From: Streptomyces sp. NBC_01803
GTDB taxonomy: Bacteria; Actinomycetota; Actinomycetes; Streptomycetales; Streptomycetaceae
Assembly (NCBI RefSeq): GCF_035917415.1
Contig: NZ_CP109073.1
Span: 1,116,001 to 1,180,000 of the forward strand
Direction of reading: 5' to 3'
DNA length: 64,000 nucleotides
Position numbers and translations under genes: made by a program. A model generated the notes under the pieces. The model was given only the letters and a program-made list of their open reading frames with translations, was not told the DNA's origin and did not search any database. Below, piece by piece: positions 51,984 through 62,368 of the stretch; the first letter of the stretch is position 1; the number at the start of each line of letters is the position of its first letter.

Positions 51984-53219
51984 ATGGCAACTCATAAGAA
52001 ATCGGGAAGGTCCAGGGTCACCGCGGCTCTGGCCGCGTCCACTGTCGCCGCCGGCGGGTTCATGGTCGTCGCCGGTATGGACACGGCCTCGGCGGAGCCG
52101 GTTTCTCTGACGCTGGAGTACACGTGTCCGTTCCCCCTGATCGGTACCCAGCCGATCAGCGTGGACATCAGCTCGGACATCCCCAGCAGCATCGCGGTCA
52201 ACGAGATGACGCCGCCGATCGCGATCGAGGCGATCACCACGGTGAACGCCAAGACGCATCAGGGCCTGAAGACGGTGGCTTCCACCACCATCGAGGGCAG
52301 CGCCGTGGCTGAGGCGAACATCGCGGCTCCGGGCGGCATCGACCTGCCTCTTGAGGTGCCGATCGAGATCCCGAAGCAGGATATCCCGCCGGCGCCGCCG
52401 TACACGGAGTTCGACATCACCGCCTCCGGTGACGCGCCTGAGATCAGCTTCACGGAGCCCGGCCACGGCGAGATCACGGTCGGCAACCTGGCGCTGACCC
52501 TCACCCCGCGGAAGGCCGACGGCTCGCCGACCGGCCTGAAGACGTTCAATTCGGCCTGCACCGTGGTGGAAGGACAGGACAACGTCCTGGCCGAGTTCGA
52601 GGTCACCGACGGTTCCAGCACGGACCCCGACGTGACCGACCCGGACGTCACTGACCCCGATGTCACCGACCCGGACGTCACCGACCCGGACGTCACCGAC
52701 CCCGATGTCACCGACCCCGATGTCACCGACCCGGACGTCACCGACCCCGATGTCACCGACCCCGATGTCACCGACCCGGACGTCACCGACCCGGACGTCA
52801 CCGACCCCGATGTCACCGACCCCGATGTCACCGACCCGGACGTCACCGACCCCGACGTGACCGACCCCGATGTCACCGACCCGGACGTCACCGACCCCGA
52901 CGTGACCGACCCCGATGTCACCGACCCGGACGCCACGGACCCTGACGGGACCACGACGGACGGGACCACGACGGACGGCGGCACCACGGACGGCGGCACC
53001 ACGGACGGCGGCACCACCACCACCGGTGGCGTGTCAGGCACGCAGCTCGGCGGAAGCTCCGGCGGCAGCAGCCTCGGGGGCGGCGGCGGTCTCGCGCAGA
53101 CCGGTTCGTCGGACAACACCCCGCTGATGATCATCGGCGCGGCGACGATGCTGGCGGGTGGCGCGGCCTTCCGCGTCCTGCCCCGGCTGATGGGCCGGCG
53201 CACCGCCGAGGCGTCCTGA
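51984..53219 (+). CDS. Sortase-anchored surface protein (DUF6801-like, DPDVT repeats, LAQTG)
   Basis: The 411-residue protein has a signal peptide ([20 protein letters not shown], cleaved near TASA), a DUF6801-like N-domain ([20 protein letters not shown]), about 21 DPDVT units, a Thr/Gly-rich segment, and a C-terminal sorting signal: LAQTG, a hydrophobic helix ([18 protein letters not shown]) and a basic tail (RLMGRRT). LAxTG is the class E sortase motif of Streptomyces, so the protein should be linked to the cell wall. It lacks the Cys-rich C-domain of its two neighbours, which point the other way. Confidence 0.82.
   Translation: MATHKKSGRSRVTAALAASTVAAGGFMVVAGMDTASAEPVSLTLEYTCPFPLIGTQPISVDISSDIPSSIAVNEMTPPIAIEAITTVNAKTHQGLKTVASTTIEGSAVAEANIAAPGGIDLPLEVPIEIPKQDIPPAPPYTEFDITASGDAPEISFTEPGHGEITVGNLALTLTPRKADGSPTGLKTFNSACTVVEGQDNVLAEFEVTDGSSTDPDVTDPDVTDPDVTDPDVTDPDVTDPDVTDPDVTDPDVTDPDVTDPDVTDPDVTDPDVTDPDVTDPDVTDPDVTDPDVTDPDVTDPDVTDPDVTDPDVTDPDATDPDGTTTDGTTTDGGTTDGGTTDGGTTTTGGVSGTQLGGSSGGSSLGGGGGLAQTGSSDNTPLMIIGAATMLAGGAAFRVLPRLMGRRTAEAS
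52623..52935 (+). repeat. 15-bp in-frame tandem repeat, about 21 units
   Basis: Units encode DPDVT and vary among GACCCGGACGTCACC, GACCCCGATGTCACC and GACCCCGACGTGACC. The amino-acid unit is the same as in secreted repeat protein 2, but the codons used differ, so the arrays expanded separately or have been recoded. Confidence 0.93.
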
Positions 53220-53251
53220 CCGACACCTCGCACAGCACCTGAGCAGGACGG

Positions 53252-53281
53252 CGGGCCCGGAGCGATTCAGCTCCGGGCCCG
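53252..53281 (+). terminator. Terminator after the sortase-anchored protein
   Basis: A perfect 12-bp stem (CGGGCCCGGAGC / GCTCCGGGCCCG) with a GATTCA loop, 32 nt after the stop codon. Confidence 0.8.
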
Positions 53282-53332
53282 TCCGCGTGGTGCGGGCGTC
53301 GCCTCGGTTCCGGACCCCGGCCGGGCGGACGA

Positions 53333-53382
53333 GAAGACCTCCGCGCGGTGCTGACGGACGGATCCACCGCACGGAGGTCTTC
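53333..53382 (-). terminator. Terminator after the HTTM gene
   Basis: GAAGACCTCCGCGCGGTG and CACCGCACGGAGGTCTTC pair over 18 positions with one mismatch and a 14-nt loop, 46 nt past the stop codon of the leftward gene. Confidence 0.75.
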
Positions 53383-53428
53383 GGCATGACACGGACGCGA
53401 GGAGCGCCGGCAGCGCTCGCGCGCGCTC

Positions 53429-54649
53429 CTAGGCGGGCTGCCGCTCCGGCGGCGCTGCCTCCGCCTGCGCGGTCTCCCGCTCGGCCCCCGCCCGCGGCGG
53501 CGGGATGCGGCGGAAGAGACCACGGACCCGGCCGTCGACGGCCAGCAGGAAGGCGGTCGGCAGGAAGACGATGTCGGCGGCGATCATCGCCATGGAGAAG
53601 AACGGCAGCGCCAGCAGGATCCCGATCGCGATGTGCTCACCGATGAGCGCGACGAGCAGCACGTTCTTCAGCCGGCGGTTGAGCAGGCTGAACGGGAAGG
53701 CGACCTGCACCATCACCGTGCCGTAGGTCATCAGGAGCACCATGAGGCTGTTGCTCGCCAGCCGTTCCGAAATCTCGGGCCAGGGCGAGAAGTAGTCCAG
53801 CCGCATCGAGTAGTAGACGGCGGTGCCCTCCTGCCAGAGGGAGCCCTGGATCTTGTACCAGCCGGCCGTGGCATAGATGAGGCAGACCTCGGCCATCAGA
53901 ATCAGCAGGGCGGCGTTGTGGAGGAGGTTGGCCACCATGTCGGCGATGGCGCGCGGTTCGCTGACGCCACCGCGGCGGTTCAGGGCCCACCACAGGCCGT
54001 GCAGGGCCCACATGCCCCACAGCCCCAAGGTCCAGCCGCGGCCGTCGAGGTCGCCGGTGGCGGTGGCCGCGGCGAGGGCGGCGCCGGATATCAGCCACAG
54101 GGCGATGCCGACCCGGTCGATGTCCCTGGATCCGTCCTTCGCCGTCGCCTTCCCCTTCACCCGCGTCAGGCGGCGGGCGTCCAGCGACCAGACCTGTCCG
54201 CACCGGGTGAGCACCAGATAGATCGCCGCGAGCCGCAGGATGTTGTCGCCGCCGCCGATGAGGTGCTGGTTGCGCGCCTGGAACGACACGATCATCACCA
54301 TGACGAGTACGGTGGCCGTCCGGGTCCGCCAGCCGACGAGCATGGCGACGCAGGAGGCTATGCCCAGCGCGTAGACGAACTCGAACCACAGGTCGGAGTC
54401 GTTCCACATCAGGACGGTGAAGGCGTGCGACATGGCCAGCGCCCGCTCCGCGAGGTCCAGGCCCCAGGGGCCGTCGGGACCGTAGAGCACATGGCGTTCG
54501 GGAATCTCGCGGAGCAGATAGAGCAGGAAGGTGAAGGAGACGCCGATCCTGACGACGGCGGTCTGATAGGGACCGAACGCCCGGCTGGCAGCCAGTTCCA
54601 GCCAGGGGCGCAGCAGTCGGCTGTCGCGGTCGGCGGCGGTGGCGCTCAC
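53429..54649 (-). CDS. HTTM-domain membrane protein
   Basis: The 406-residue polytopic membrane protein resembles the HTTM group (horizontally transferred transmembrane domain), relatives of vitamin K-dependent gamma-carboxylase. Features include RIGVSFTFLLYLLREIPER near the N-terminus, HLIGGGDNILRLAAIYLVLT, and AGWYKIQGSLWQEGTAVYYS, which match the family's typical blocks. Catalytic activity is unproven for most bacterial members. The start is GTG 54649, preceded by GGAGG and overlapping the DUF5819 stop (GTGA), so the two proteins probably work together in the membrane. Confidence 0.8.
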   Translation of the reverse strand: MSATAADRDSRLLRPWLELAASRAFGPYQTAVVRIGVSFTFLLYLLREIPERHVLYGPDGPWGLDLAERALAMSHAFTVLMWNDSDLWFEFVYALGIASCVAMLVGWRTRTATVLVMVMIVSFQARNQHLIGGGDNILRLAAIYLVLTRCGQVWSLDARRLTRVKGKATAKDGSRDIDRVGIALWLISGAALAAATATGDLDGRGWTLGLWGMWALHGLWWALNRRGGVSEPRAIADMVANLLHNAALLILMAEVCLIYATAGWYKIQGSLWQEGTAVYYSMRLDYFSPWPEISERLASNSLMVLLMTYGTVMVQVAFPFSLLNRRLKNVLLVALIGEHIAIGILLALPFFSMAMIAADIVFLPTAFLLAVDGRVRGLFRRIPPPRAGAERETAQAEAAPPERQPA

Positions 54650-55359
54650 GATGCCTCCTCGTCGGGCAGGTCGTCTCTCACGTCGTCGGGGAAGTCCGAG
54701 CGCCTGACGTGCCACCATTCCAGCTCCCGGTAGCGCTTGAGGCCGCTGACGGTCTCTCCGGTCCACGCCGGCGGCTGGATGGAGGTGGTGACGCCGCGGA
54801 CCTGGATACGTTCGACATCGCGCAGGTCCACTTCGTCGGTGAGCCGGCGCAGCGCGATGCGGTGCAGATAGCTCTCCGCCAGCAGCCCGCTCTCCGACTG
54901 GGCGTTGCCCTCGTCGTCGTGGGTGTTGAGGTAGGAGGTCCAGATACGGCGGAGCTGGGTCTGCGGGGCCGTGCCCGGCAGGAGGCTGTGCTCGACGGCG
55001 TCCATGTCCTGCCCCGTCATGTCGACCCACACGGTCGTATCCAGGGTGCCGTCCTCCCGGCGGAACTCCGCGCGCACCTCCACATGCGTATTAGTGGTCG
55101 GTGGATTGGGCGCGAACAGCTGCCAGTTCCGGGAGAATTCCGGGGTCATGTAATCACGGATCGTCTCGCCGTACTCGTCCTTGACGGTGTTCGCCGGCGC
55201 GACGTAGAAAAAGGCATTTCCCAGATGCCAGACTCCCGCCAGCACGATTACCAGTGCGGCGATCGTAACGGCGGCACGGCCCGGCAGTGAGAGCGCGCCG
55301 AACCCGGGGGGCCCGGTGCGCGTGGATGCGTTAGGCGCTGCGGCCTCGGACGGTTCCAT
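54646..55359 (-). CDS. DUF5819-family membrane protein
   Basis: The 237-residue protein has one N-terminal transmembrane helix (AAVTIAALVIVLAGVWHLGN) and an extracytoplasmic domain with the DUF5819 hallmark FSRNWQLFAPNPPTTN and VWVDMTGQD. DUF5819 genes are commonly next to HTTM genes, as here. The ATG at 55359 has GGAGA 10 nt upstream; ATG 55377 is in frame but lacks a site. Divergent from the PKS gene. Confidence 0.75.
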   Translation of the reverse strand: MEPSEAAAPNASTRTGPPGFGALSLPGRAAVTIAALVIVLAGVWHLGNAFFYVAPANTVKDEYGETIRDYMTPEFSRNWQLFAPNPPTTNTHVEVRAEFRREDGTLDTTVWVDMTGQDMDAVEHSLLPGTAPQTQLRRIWTSYLNTHDDEGNAQSESGLLAESYLHRIALRRLTDEVDLRDVERIQVRGVTTSIQPPAWTGETVSGLKRYRELEWWHVRRSDFPDDVRDDLPDEEAS

Positions 55360-55453
55360 GCTATGCGGCTCTCCCATGTCCGTACGAAGTCCCGGCACCA
55401 TACGCCCGGCCCACCTGCGGCAACTCCCCTGCTGCGGGACGCTTGGCCACGAG

Positions 55454-55546
55454 TGACAAGCGCCTCGAACGCACTGCTCATTCGCATGACAAAAAAAATC
55501 GGGTGTTGAAAGCTCCTTGACCCAGTCTGATACCGACGAGTAGTTT
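55454..55546 (+). promoter_or_regulatory. PKS promoter with TGACAA pair
   Basis: TGACAA at 55454-55459 and 55487-55492 (27 nt between), 24 nt to TTGACC (55517-55522), 18 nt to TAGTTT (55541-55546), then 39 nt to the PKS ATG. Each distance is the same as in the promoter at 51787-51879. Further matches are CTCA-TCG before the second box, and GATACCG and GAGTAGTTT. Confidence 0.7.
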
Positions 55547-55585
55547 CCCGTTTTTGAAATCCCCCCCGCATGCACTTGGAGTGCC

Positions 55586-58500
55586 ATGTCGCCCGATTCA
55601 CACAATCACCATATTGTCATCGGCGTCAGTCCGTTCGGGAAACCTGATGCGCGGCTGACGGCCGCGGTGTGCCGGGCCGGCGGGCTGGGAATTCTTGATC
55701 TGGGTGCCGGTGACCGGCGGACGCTGGAAGCGCTCGCACGCATTCGCGAATGGGTGCGGGGGCCATTCGGTGTCCGGGTTTCAGCCGGCTGCGCCCTCGG
55801 GCCCGAGGAGCTGGACGGCGTGTCCGGGCTCACGGTGGTGCTGAGCGCGGGCGCCCCCTGGCGGCCACGTGACCTGCCGGAAGACTGGCGGGTGCTGGCC
55901 GAGGTGACGAGTGCGGAGGAGGCGGTGCGGGCTGTTTCGGCGGGGGCGCACGGGCTCATCGCGCGCGGCAGTGAGAGTGGGGGCAGGATCGGCTCCCTGA
56001 GCACGTTTGTGCTGCTGCAACGGCTTCTCGCCGACCCCGGGCTCGGCGTGCCGGTCTGGGCCGCCGGCGGGATCGGGCCGCGCACGGCCGCCGCGGCGGT
56101 GGCCGGCGGCGCGGCCGGCGTGGTGCTCGACACACAACTCTCACTTCTGGCGGAGTCGCAGCTCCCGGAGGACACGGCCGCGGCGATCCGCCGGATGGAC
56201 GGCACCGAGACCATCGTCGTGGACGGCGTCCGGGTGCTGCGGCGCCGCGATGTCCAGGAGGGGCAGACGGAGCCGCTGCCGGTCGGCCAGGACGCCTGGC
56301 AGGCCCGCCGGTTCGCGGAGAGCTGGGGCAACGTGGCCCGCGCGGTCCGCGCGGTGCGGACGGCCGTCGAGGAGACGTTCACCGACGACGCCCCGGCGGC
56401 GGCGCTGCGCCCCGGCTCCCCGATGAGCCGCGCGCTGCGCACTGAGCTGCCGGTGGTGCAGGGCCCGATGACGCGCGTCAGCGACCAGCCGCGGTTCGCC
56501 GCCGAGGTGGCGCGCGAGGGCGGCCTGCCCATGCTGGCCCTCGCCTTGGCGACCGGCGAGCAGACCCGGGCGCTGCTGACCGAGACGCGGGCGGCGCTGG
56601 GCGAGCGGTCCTGGGGAGTGGGCCTGCTCGGCTTCGCGGACGAGGAGCTGCGGACGGCGCAGATCGCGGAGGTCCTGGAACGGCGGCCGACGCACGCGAT
56701 CATCGCGGGCGGGCGCCCGGCTCAGGCCGCCGCGCTGGAGCAGGCCGGGATCAGGGCGTTCCTGCACGTGCCGACGCCGGGGCTGCTCAAGCAGTTCCTG
56801 GACGCCGGGGTGCGCCGGTTCGTCTTCGAGGGATCCGAGTGCGGCGGCCATGTCGGGCCGCTGAGCAGCTTCTCGCTGTGGGAGGCGCAGGTCGCCGTCA
56901 TCGAGCGGTTCCTGGCGGAGGCGGCGGACGGCGACGGAACGGCCGCCACGCTGGAGCTGCTGTTCGCGGGCGGGATCCACGACGAACGCTCCTCCGCGAT
57001 GATCGCCGCGCTCGCCGCGCCGTTGACGGCGCGGGGCGCGGCGATCGGCGTGCTGATGGGCACCGCCTACCTGTTCACCGAGCAGGCCGTGAGCTGCGGC
57101 GCGATCGGTGAGGTCTTCCAGCGGCAGGTGATCTCGGCCGAGGCCACGGACCTGCTGGAGACCGCTCCCGGGCACGCCACGCGCTGCGTGAGCAGCCCGT
57201 TCACCGAGGAGTTCACCACGGCCCGGGAGCGGCTGCGCGCCGAGGGCCTGCCGGACCGGGAGGCGTGGCAGGAGCTGGAGAAGCTGAACCTGGGCCGGCT
57301 GCGCATCGCCAGCAAGGGCATCGAGCGGGTGGGCGACGAGCTGCGGGCCACCGGCGAGGAGCGCCAGCTCGACGCGGGCATGTTCATGGCCGGCGAGGTG
57401 GCCGTGCTGCGGTCGCGGCTGACCTCCGTCGGGGAGCTGCACCGCTCGGTCGGCCCGGCCGCGGCGGACTTCCTGGCCGGCAGCGCGGCGCTGGTGCGCG
57501 AGCGGCTCGGCCTGACCGCGGCGCCCGAGCCCGAGCCGGCGCCCGAGCCGCTGGATGTCGCCATCGTCGGCATGGCCTGCATGTTCCCCGACGCCGCCGA
57601 CCTCGGCGAGTTCTGGACGAACGTGCTCTCCGGCCACGACGCGGTCACCGAGGTGCCGGCCGAGCGCTGGGACCCGGAGGTGTACTACTCGGCGGAGCGC
57701 GCGGACGCCACCACGCCGTCGAAGTGGGGCGGGTTCCTGCCGCGCATCCCGTTCGACCCGCTGTCGTACGGCATCCCGCCCGCCACGCTGCGCAGCATCG
57801 AGCCGGTGCAGCTCCTCGCGCTGGAGGCCGCGCGCCGCACGCTGACCGACGCCGGGTACGACGACCGGCCGTTCGACCGCTCCCGCACCTCGGTGATCTT
57901 CGGCGCCGAGGCGGGCAGCGACCTGTCCCAGGCCGCCACGCTGCGCGCGGTCCTGCCGGCCTACCTCGACGGCATGCCGCCCGGCCTGTCCGAGCAGCTT
58001 CCGACGCTCACCGAGGACTCGTTCCCCGGCATGCTGTCCAACGTCATCGCGGGCCGCATCGCCAACCGTCTCGACCTCGGCGGGGCCAACTACACCGTGG
58101 ACGCCGCCTGCGCCTCCTCGCTGGCGGCGCTGGACGCGGCCTGCAAGGAGCTGGCCGCCGGGTCGAGCGACCTCGTGCTGTGCGGCGGCGCCGACCTGCA
58201 CAACAGCGTCAACGACTATCTGCTGTTCGCCTCCGTCGGCGCCCTGTCGCCCACCGGCCGGTCCCGGACCTTCGACGCGGACGCCGACGGCATCGCGCTG
58301 GGCGAGGGCATCGCCTGCGTGGCGCTGAAGCGGCTGGCCGACGCCGAGCGGGACGGGGACCGCGTCTACGCCGTCATCAAGGGCGTCGGCGCCTCCAGCG
58401 ACGGCCGCGCGCGCGGCCTGACGGCCCCCCGGCCCGAGGGCCAGCGCGCGGCCCTGGAGCGCGCCTACCACAACGCGGGCGTCTCCCCCGCCGACGTCGG

Positions 58501-61500
58501 CCTCGTCGAGGCGCACGGCACCGGCACCGTGGTCGGCGACCGCACCGAGCTGTCCATCCTCACCGAGGTGTTCACCGAGTCCGGTGCCGCGCCGGCGAGC
58601 TGCGCGCTCGGCTCGGTGAAGTCCCAGATCGGGCACACCAAGTGCGCGGCCGGTCTGGCCGGGCTGATCAAGGCCGCGCTGGCCCTGCACACCGGCGCGC
58701 TCCCGCCCACCGGCAACCTGAACCGGCCCAACCCCGCCTGGAAGGCCGACGAGAGCCCCTTCGTCTTCCACACCTCCGCCCGTCCCTGGGCCACGCCCAC
58801 CGCCGAACGGATCGCCGGCGTCAGCGCGTTCGGCTTCGGCGGGACCAACTTCCACGTGGTGCTCGGCGGCTACGACGCGCCGCCGCCATCGCACGGCCGG
58901 GAGGTGTGGCCCGCCGAGCTGTTCACCTTCCGGGGCGCGGACCACGCCGCCGCCGTGCGGGAGGCCGAGCGGCTGCTGACCTCCCTCGACGGCGGCGCCC
59001 GCCGGCAGCCGCTGCGCGAGCTGGCCCGGGCCGCCGCCCGCCGCTCCGACACCGCGCAGGGGCTGGTGCGCCTCGCGGTCGTCGCCGCCGACACCGACGA
59101 GCTGGCGACATCGCTGCGCAAGGCGCTGGCCGGGGGCCACGATCCGGCCGCCGGGGTCTTCCTCGCCGAGCCGGCCGCCGCCGGACCCGAGGGTCATGTG
59201 GCGTTTCTCTTCCCCGGCCAGGGCAGCCAGCGGCCCGGCATGCTGGCCGACCTGTTCCTCGCCTTCCCCGACCTCCAGCGCCACCTGCGGCACGGCGGCG
59301 CCGCCGCCTACGCCGACGCGCTGTTCCCGCCCGCCTCGTTCGACCCCGAGACGGCGGAGCGGCAGCGCGCCGCGGTCACGGACACCCGGGTGGCGCAGCC
59401 GGTGCTCGGCATGGCCGGGCTGGCCGCGTTCGACCTGCTGGCCCGCGCGGGCGTCCGGCCCGACATGGCGGCCGGGCACTCCTACGGCGAGCTGGTCGCG
59501 CTGTGCGCGGCGGGCGTCTTCTCGCCCGAGACGCTGGTCGGCCTGAGTGCCGAGCGGGCCGACTCGATCCTCGCCTCGGTGGGGAACGACCCGGGCACCA
59601 TGGCCGCCGTCGCGGCACCGGCCGAGGACGTCGAACGTGTCCTGCGCGAGGCCGGGCTGGCCGACCGGGTGGTGACGGCCAACCGCAACGCGCCCCGGCA
59701 GACCGTGATCTCCGGCGGGACCGAGGCCGTGGGCGAGGCCGTCGAGCGGCTGCGCGAGACCGGACTGCGGCCCCAGCGGCTGCCGGTGGCCTGCGCGTTC
59801 CACAGCCCCCTGGTCGCCGCCGCGGGCGCCCGGTTCGCCGAGGCGCTGGCCGAACGGCAGCTGCGCGTCCCGGAGTTCCCGGTATGGGCCAACCGCACCG
59901 CCATCGTCTACCCGGCCGAGCCGGACGGCATCCGATCCGAGCTCGCCGCCCAACTGGGCGCGCCGGTGCGCTTCGTGGAGCAGATCGAGGCCATGTACGC
60001 GGCCGGCGCCAGGGTCTTCGTCGAGGCCGGACCCGGCTCGGTGCTGAGCGGCCTGGTGCGCAAGATCCTCGGCGACCGCCCGCACCTGACGGTGGCGACC
60101 GAGCCGCGTCCCGACGCCGGGCTGCGCGGCCTGCTGGAGGCCCTGGCCCGGCTGGCCGTCGCGGGCCTGCCGGTGCGCACCGGCTGGCTGTTCCAGGGCC
60201 GGGGCGACGCGGTGGCGGCCGAGCGAGCCGCGGCGGCCAAGCCGGCCGGCTGGACCGTGGACGGCCATCTGGTCCGCACGGCGGACGGCGAGGCGCTGGC
60301 CGGCGGGCTGCGCCCGGCGCGGCGGGTGGCCGCGGCGCCGGCGCCCGCCGCCCAGCCGAACCGGGACGCCCTGATCACCGAGTTCCTCACCACCAGCCGG
60401 GAGATGATCGCGGCCCAGCGCGACGTGCTGCTGTCGTACTTCGGTGGTGTGGTGCCCGCCCCGGCGGCGCCCCTGACGCTCCAGGCCGTGCCCTACGCCC
60501 AGCCGGCACAGGCGATCGCCGCCGCTCCGCCGGCCGTGCCCGCCGAGCCGGCCCCGGCCGCGGCCGAACCGGCCGCCGAGATGCCGCGCGACGTGCTCGG
60601 CACGGTGCTCGACGTCATCAGCGACCGCACCGGCTACCCGGTGGACATGCTGGAGCCGGGCCTCGATCTGGAGGCCGACCTCAGCATCGACTCGATCAAG
60701 CGCACCGAGATCGCCGGCGAACTCGCCGTGCGGCTGGGCGGCTCGGCCTCGTTCTCGCTGAGCGACGACGAGGTGGAGGAGCTCTCCGGGGCCAGGACCG
60801 CGGCCGCCATCGCCGACTGGCTGTCGGCGCGCGGCTCGGCGAAGACGCCCTCGCCGGAGGCCGGTGGAACGCTCCCGGCCGTCGGCGAGGGACACCACGG
60901 CGGCGCGGCGGACGACGCCGCGCTCGCGGGCGAGCCGCCCAAGCGGCTCGTGCAGCGCCGGGTGGCGCTGTCGGCCGGGGCGTCCGCCGCCCCCGACCTG
61001 GCCGGGCGCCGCTTCGCGCTGCTGGGCCGGGGCGCGGTCACCGAGGCGCTCGCGGCGGCGCTGGCCGCGCGCGGCGCCCGGCCGGAGACGCTGGACGCGG
61101 GACATCCGCTGGGCGAGCAGGACGGCCCGTTCGACGGGGTGTTCCTGCTCGGGCCGCTCACCGAGCCGGGCGGTGTGGCGCCGCCCGCCGTCTTCCCCGT
61201 GGTGAAGGCGGCGCTGCGGGACGGCCCGCGCTGGCTGGTGTGCGCGCGGCCCGCGGCCGAGGGGGCGGCCGGGTTCGACGGCCTGTTCCGCTCGGTGGCC
61301 AGGGAGTACCCGAAGACCGTCGCACGGGCGGTCGCGCTGGACGCGACCGTGCCCGCCGCGGCCCTCGCCGAGGCGCTGCTGGACGAGCTGGCGGCGCCCG
61401 ACGGTTCCCCCGCCGTGCTGCGCGCCGGATCGGAGCGGCAGGGCTTCGAGCTGCTGGCGGGCGAGCTGGCGCGGGACGCCGACGCGGTGCCCGACGCGGC

Positions 61501-62368
61501 GGCGCTCGGCCTGGACGGTGAGTCCGTGGTGGTGCTGGCCGGCGGCGCGCGGGGCATCACCGCGCACATCGCCGTGGAGCTGGCGCGGACCGCCGGCTGC
61601 CGGCTGGAGCTGATGGGCCGCACCCCGCAGGCGACGGCCCCGGAGGCGGCCGACACCGCGCGGGCGGCCGACCGCACCGCGCTGCGCGGGGCGCTGGCCA
61701 GGCGCGGCGGGCTGGCGCCCGCCGAGATCGAGCGGGAGGCCGGGCTGATCCTGGCCCAGCGGGAGATCGACGCCACCCTCGCCGAGCTGAACGCCCTCGG
61801 CGGCCAGGCCCGTTACCACTCCGTGGACCTGCGGGACGCGGAGGCCGTCGCGCAGGTCGTCAAGGAGATCAGGACGCGCAACGGCCGCCTGGACGGCGTG
61901 GTCTGCGCCGCTGGGGTGATCGAGGACCGGCTGATCGCGCAGAAGACCGCCGAGTCCTTCGACCGTGTCTTCGCCACCAAGGTGGACGGCGCGCGGGCGT
62001 TGCTCGACGCGGTGGGCGAGCTGTCCCCCGCGCCCGGATTCGCCGTGCTGTTCGGCAGCATCGCCGCCGTCCTGGGCAACCGGGGCCAGTCCGACTACGC
62101 GGCGGCCAACGAGGCGCTGGAGGGACTCGCCGCCGCCTGGGCCGCGCGCACCGGGCAGCGGGCGCTGACCGTGCACTGGGGTCCGTGGGCGCCGTCGGCC
62201 GCGCACCCCGGGATGGTCAGCCCCGAGCTGGGCCGCGACTACACCCGGCGCGGCGTGGGGCTGATCGCCCCCGACGCCGGGGCGCGGGCCCTGCTGCGCG
62301 AGCTGGCGTGGGGCGATCCCGAGACTCCCGCGGTCGTCTACACGGCGGCCGAGGGGTGGGACAAGTGA
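55586..62368 (+). CDS. PUFA-synthase-like type I PKS (FMN domains-KS-AT-ACP-KR)
   Basis: The 2260-residue protein starts with two nitronate monooxygenase/PfaD-like FMN-barrel modules (about 1-230, with [10 protein letters not shown]; about 275-550, with [10 protein letters not shown]), which serve as trans enoyl reductases in PUFA synthases. Then follow KS (about 652-1095, Cys842 in [23 protein letters not shown]), AT (about 1200-1510, FPGQGSQ, GHSYGE), one ACP (about 1665-1745, phosphopantetheine Ser1703 in LSIDSIKR) and KR (about 1975-2250, GGARGIT, SDYAAAN). DSIKR is characteristic of Pfa-type ACPs. It probably makes a long-chain, reduced acyl product with the next subunit. GGAG lies 6 nt before the ATG. 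Confidence 0.88.
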   Translation: MSPDSHNHHIVIGVSPFGKPDARLTAAVCRAGGLGILDLGAGDRRTLEALARIREWVRGPFGVRVSAGCALGPEELDGVSGLTVVLSAGAPWRPRDLPEDWRVLAEVTSAEEAVRAVSAGAHGLIARGSESGGRIGSLSTFVLLQRLLADPGLGVPVWAAGGIGPRTAAAAVAGGAAGVVLDTQLSLLAESQLPEDTAAAIRRMDGTETIVVDGVRVLRRRDVQEGQTEPLPVGQDAWQARRFAESWGNVARAVRAVRTAVEETFTDDAPAAALRPGSPMSRALRTELPVVQGPMTRVSDQPRFAAEVAREGGLPMLALALATGEQTRALLTETRAALGERSWGVGLLGFADEELRTAQIAEVLERRPTHAIIAGGRPAQAAALEQAGIRAFLHVPTPGLLKQFLDAGVRRFVFEGSECGGHVGPLSSFSLWEAQVAVIERFLAEAADGDGTAATLELLFAGGIHDERSSAMIAALAAPLTARGAAIGVLMGTAYLFTEQAVSCGAIGEVFQRQVISAEATDLLETAPGHATRCVSSPFTEEFTTARERLRAEGLPDREAWQELEKLNLGRLRIASKGIERVGDELRATGEERQLDAGMFMAGEVAVLRSRLTSVGELHRSVGPAAADFLAGSAALVRERLGLTAAPEPEPAPEPLDVAIVGMACMFPDAADLGEFWTNVLSGHDAVTEVPAERWDPEVYYSAERADATTPSKWGGFLPRIPFDPLSYGIPPATLRSIEPVQLLALEAARRTLTDAGYDDRPFDRSRTSVIFGAEAGSDLSQAATLRAVLPAYLDGMPPGLSEQLPTLTEDSFPGMLSNVIAGRIANRLDLGGANYTVDAACASSLAALDAACKELAAGSSDLVLCGGADLHNSVNDYLLFASVGALSPTGRSRTFDADADGIALGEGIACVALKRLADAERDGDRVYAVIKGVGASSDGRARGLTAPRPEGQRAALERAYHNAGVSPADVGLVEAHGTGTVVGDRTELSILTEVFTESGAAPASCALGSVKSQIGHTKCAAGLAGLIKAALALHTGALPPTGNLNRPNPAWKADESPFVFHTSARPWATPTAERIAGVSAFGFGGTNFHVVLGGYDAPPPSHGREVWPAELFTFRGADHAAAVREAERLLTSLDGGARRQPLRELARAAARRSDTAQGLVRLAVVAADTDELATSLRKALAGGHDPAAGVFLAEPAAAGPEGHVAFLFPGQGSQRPGMLADLFLAFPDLQRHLRHGGAAAYADALFPPASFDPETAERQRAAVTDTRVAQPVLGMAGLAAFDLLARAGVRPDMAAGHSYGELVALCAAGVFSPETLVGLSAERADSILASVGNDPGTMAAVAAPAEDVERVLREAGLADRVVTANRNAPRQTVISGGTEAVGEAVERLRETGLRPQRLPVACAFHSPLVAAAGARFAEALAERQLRVPEFPVWANRTAIVYPAEPDGIRSELAAQLGAPVRFVEQIEAMYAAGARVFVEAGPGSVLSGLVRKILGDRPHLTVATEPRPDAGLRGLLEALARLAVAGLPVRTGWLFQGRGDAVAAERAAAAKPAGWTVDGHLVRTADGEALAGGLRPARRVAAAPAPAAQPNRDALITEFLTTSREMIAAQRDVLLSYFGGVVPAPAAPLTLQAVPYAQPAQAIAAAPPAVPAEPAPAAAEPAAEMPRDVLGTVLDVISDRTGYPVDMLEPGLDLEADLSIDSIKRTEIAGELAVRLGGSASFSLSDDEVEELSGARTAAAIADWLSARGSAKTPSPEAGGTLPAVGEGHHGGAADDAALAGEPPKRLVQRRVALSAGASAAPDLAGRRFALLGRGAVTEALAAALAARGARPETLDAGHPLGEQDGPFDGVFLLGPLTEPGGVAPPAVFPVVKAALRDGPRWLVCARPAAEGAAGFDGLFRSVAREYPKTVARAVALDATVPAAALAEALLDELAAPDGSPAVLRAGSERQGFELLAGELARDADAVPDAAALGLDGESVVVLAGGARGITAHIAVELARTAGCRLELMGRTPQATAPEAADTARAADRTALRGALARRGGLAPAEIEREAGLILAQREIDATLAELNALGGQARYHSVDLRDAEAVAQVVKEIRTRNGRLDGVVCAAGVIEDRLIAQKTAESFDRVFATKVDGARALLDAVGELSPAPGFAVLFGSIAAVLGNRGQSDYAAANEALEGLAAAWAARTGQRALTVHWGPWAPSAAHPGMVSPELGRDYTRRGVGLIAPDAGARALLRELAWGDPETPAVVYTAAEGWDK

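Noticed and set aside
48016..52935. Repeat arrays as possible CRISPR loci
   Set aside because: Units are 12 or 15 nt, contiguous, in frame and without unique spacers; there are no cas genes.
56141..62206. 2021-residue minus-strand open frame across the PKS
   Set aside because: High-GC antisense shadow with no recognisable domains; the plus strand encodes complete PKS domains.
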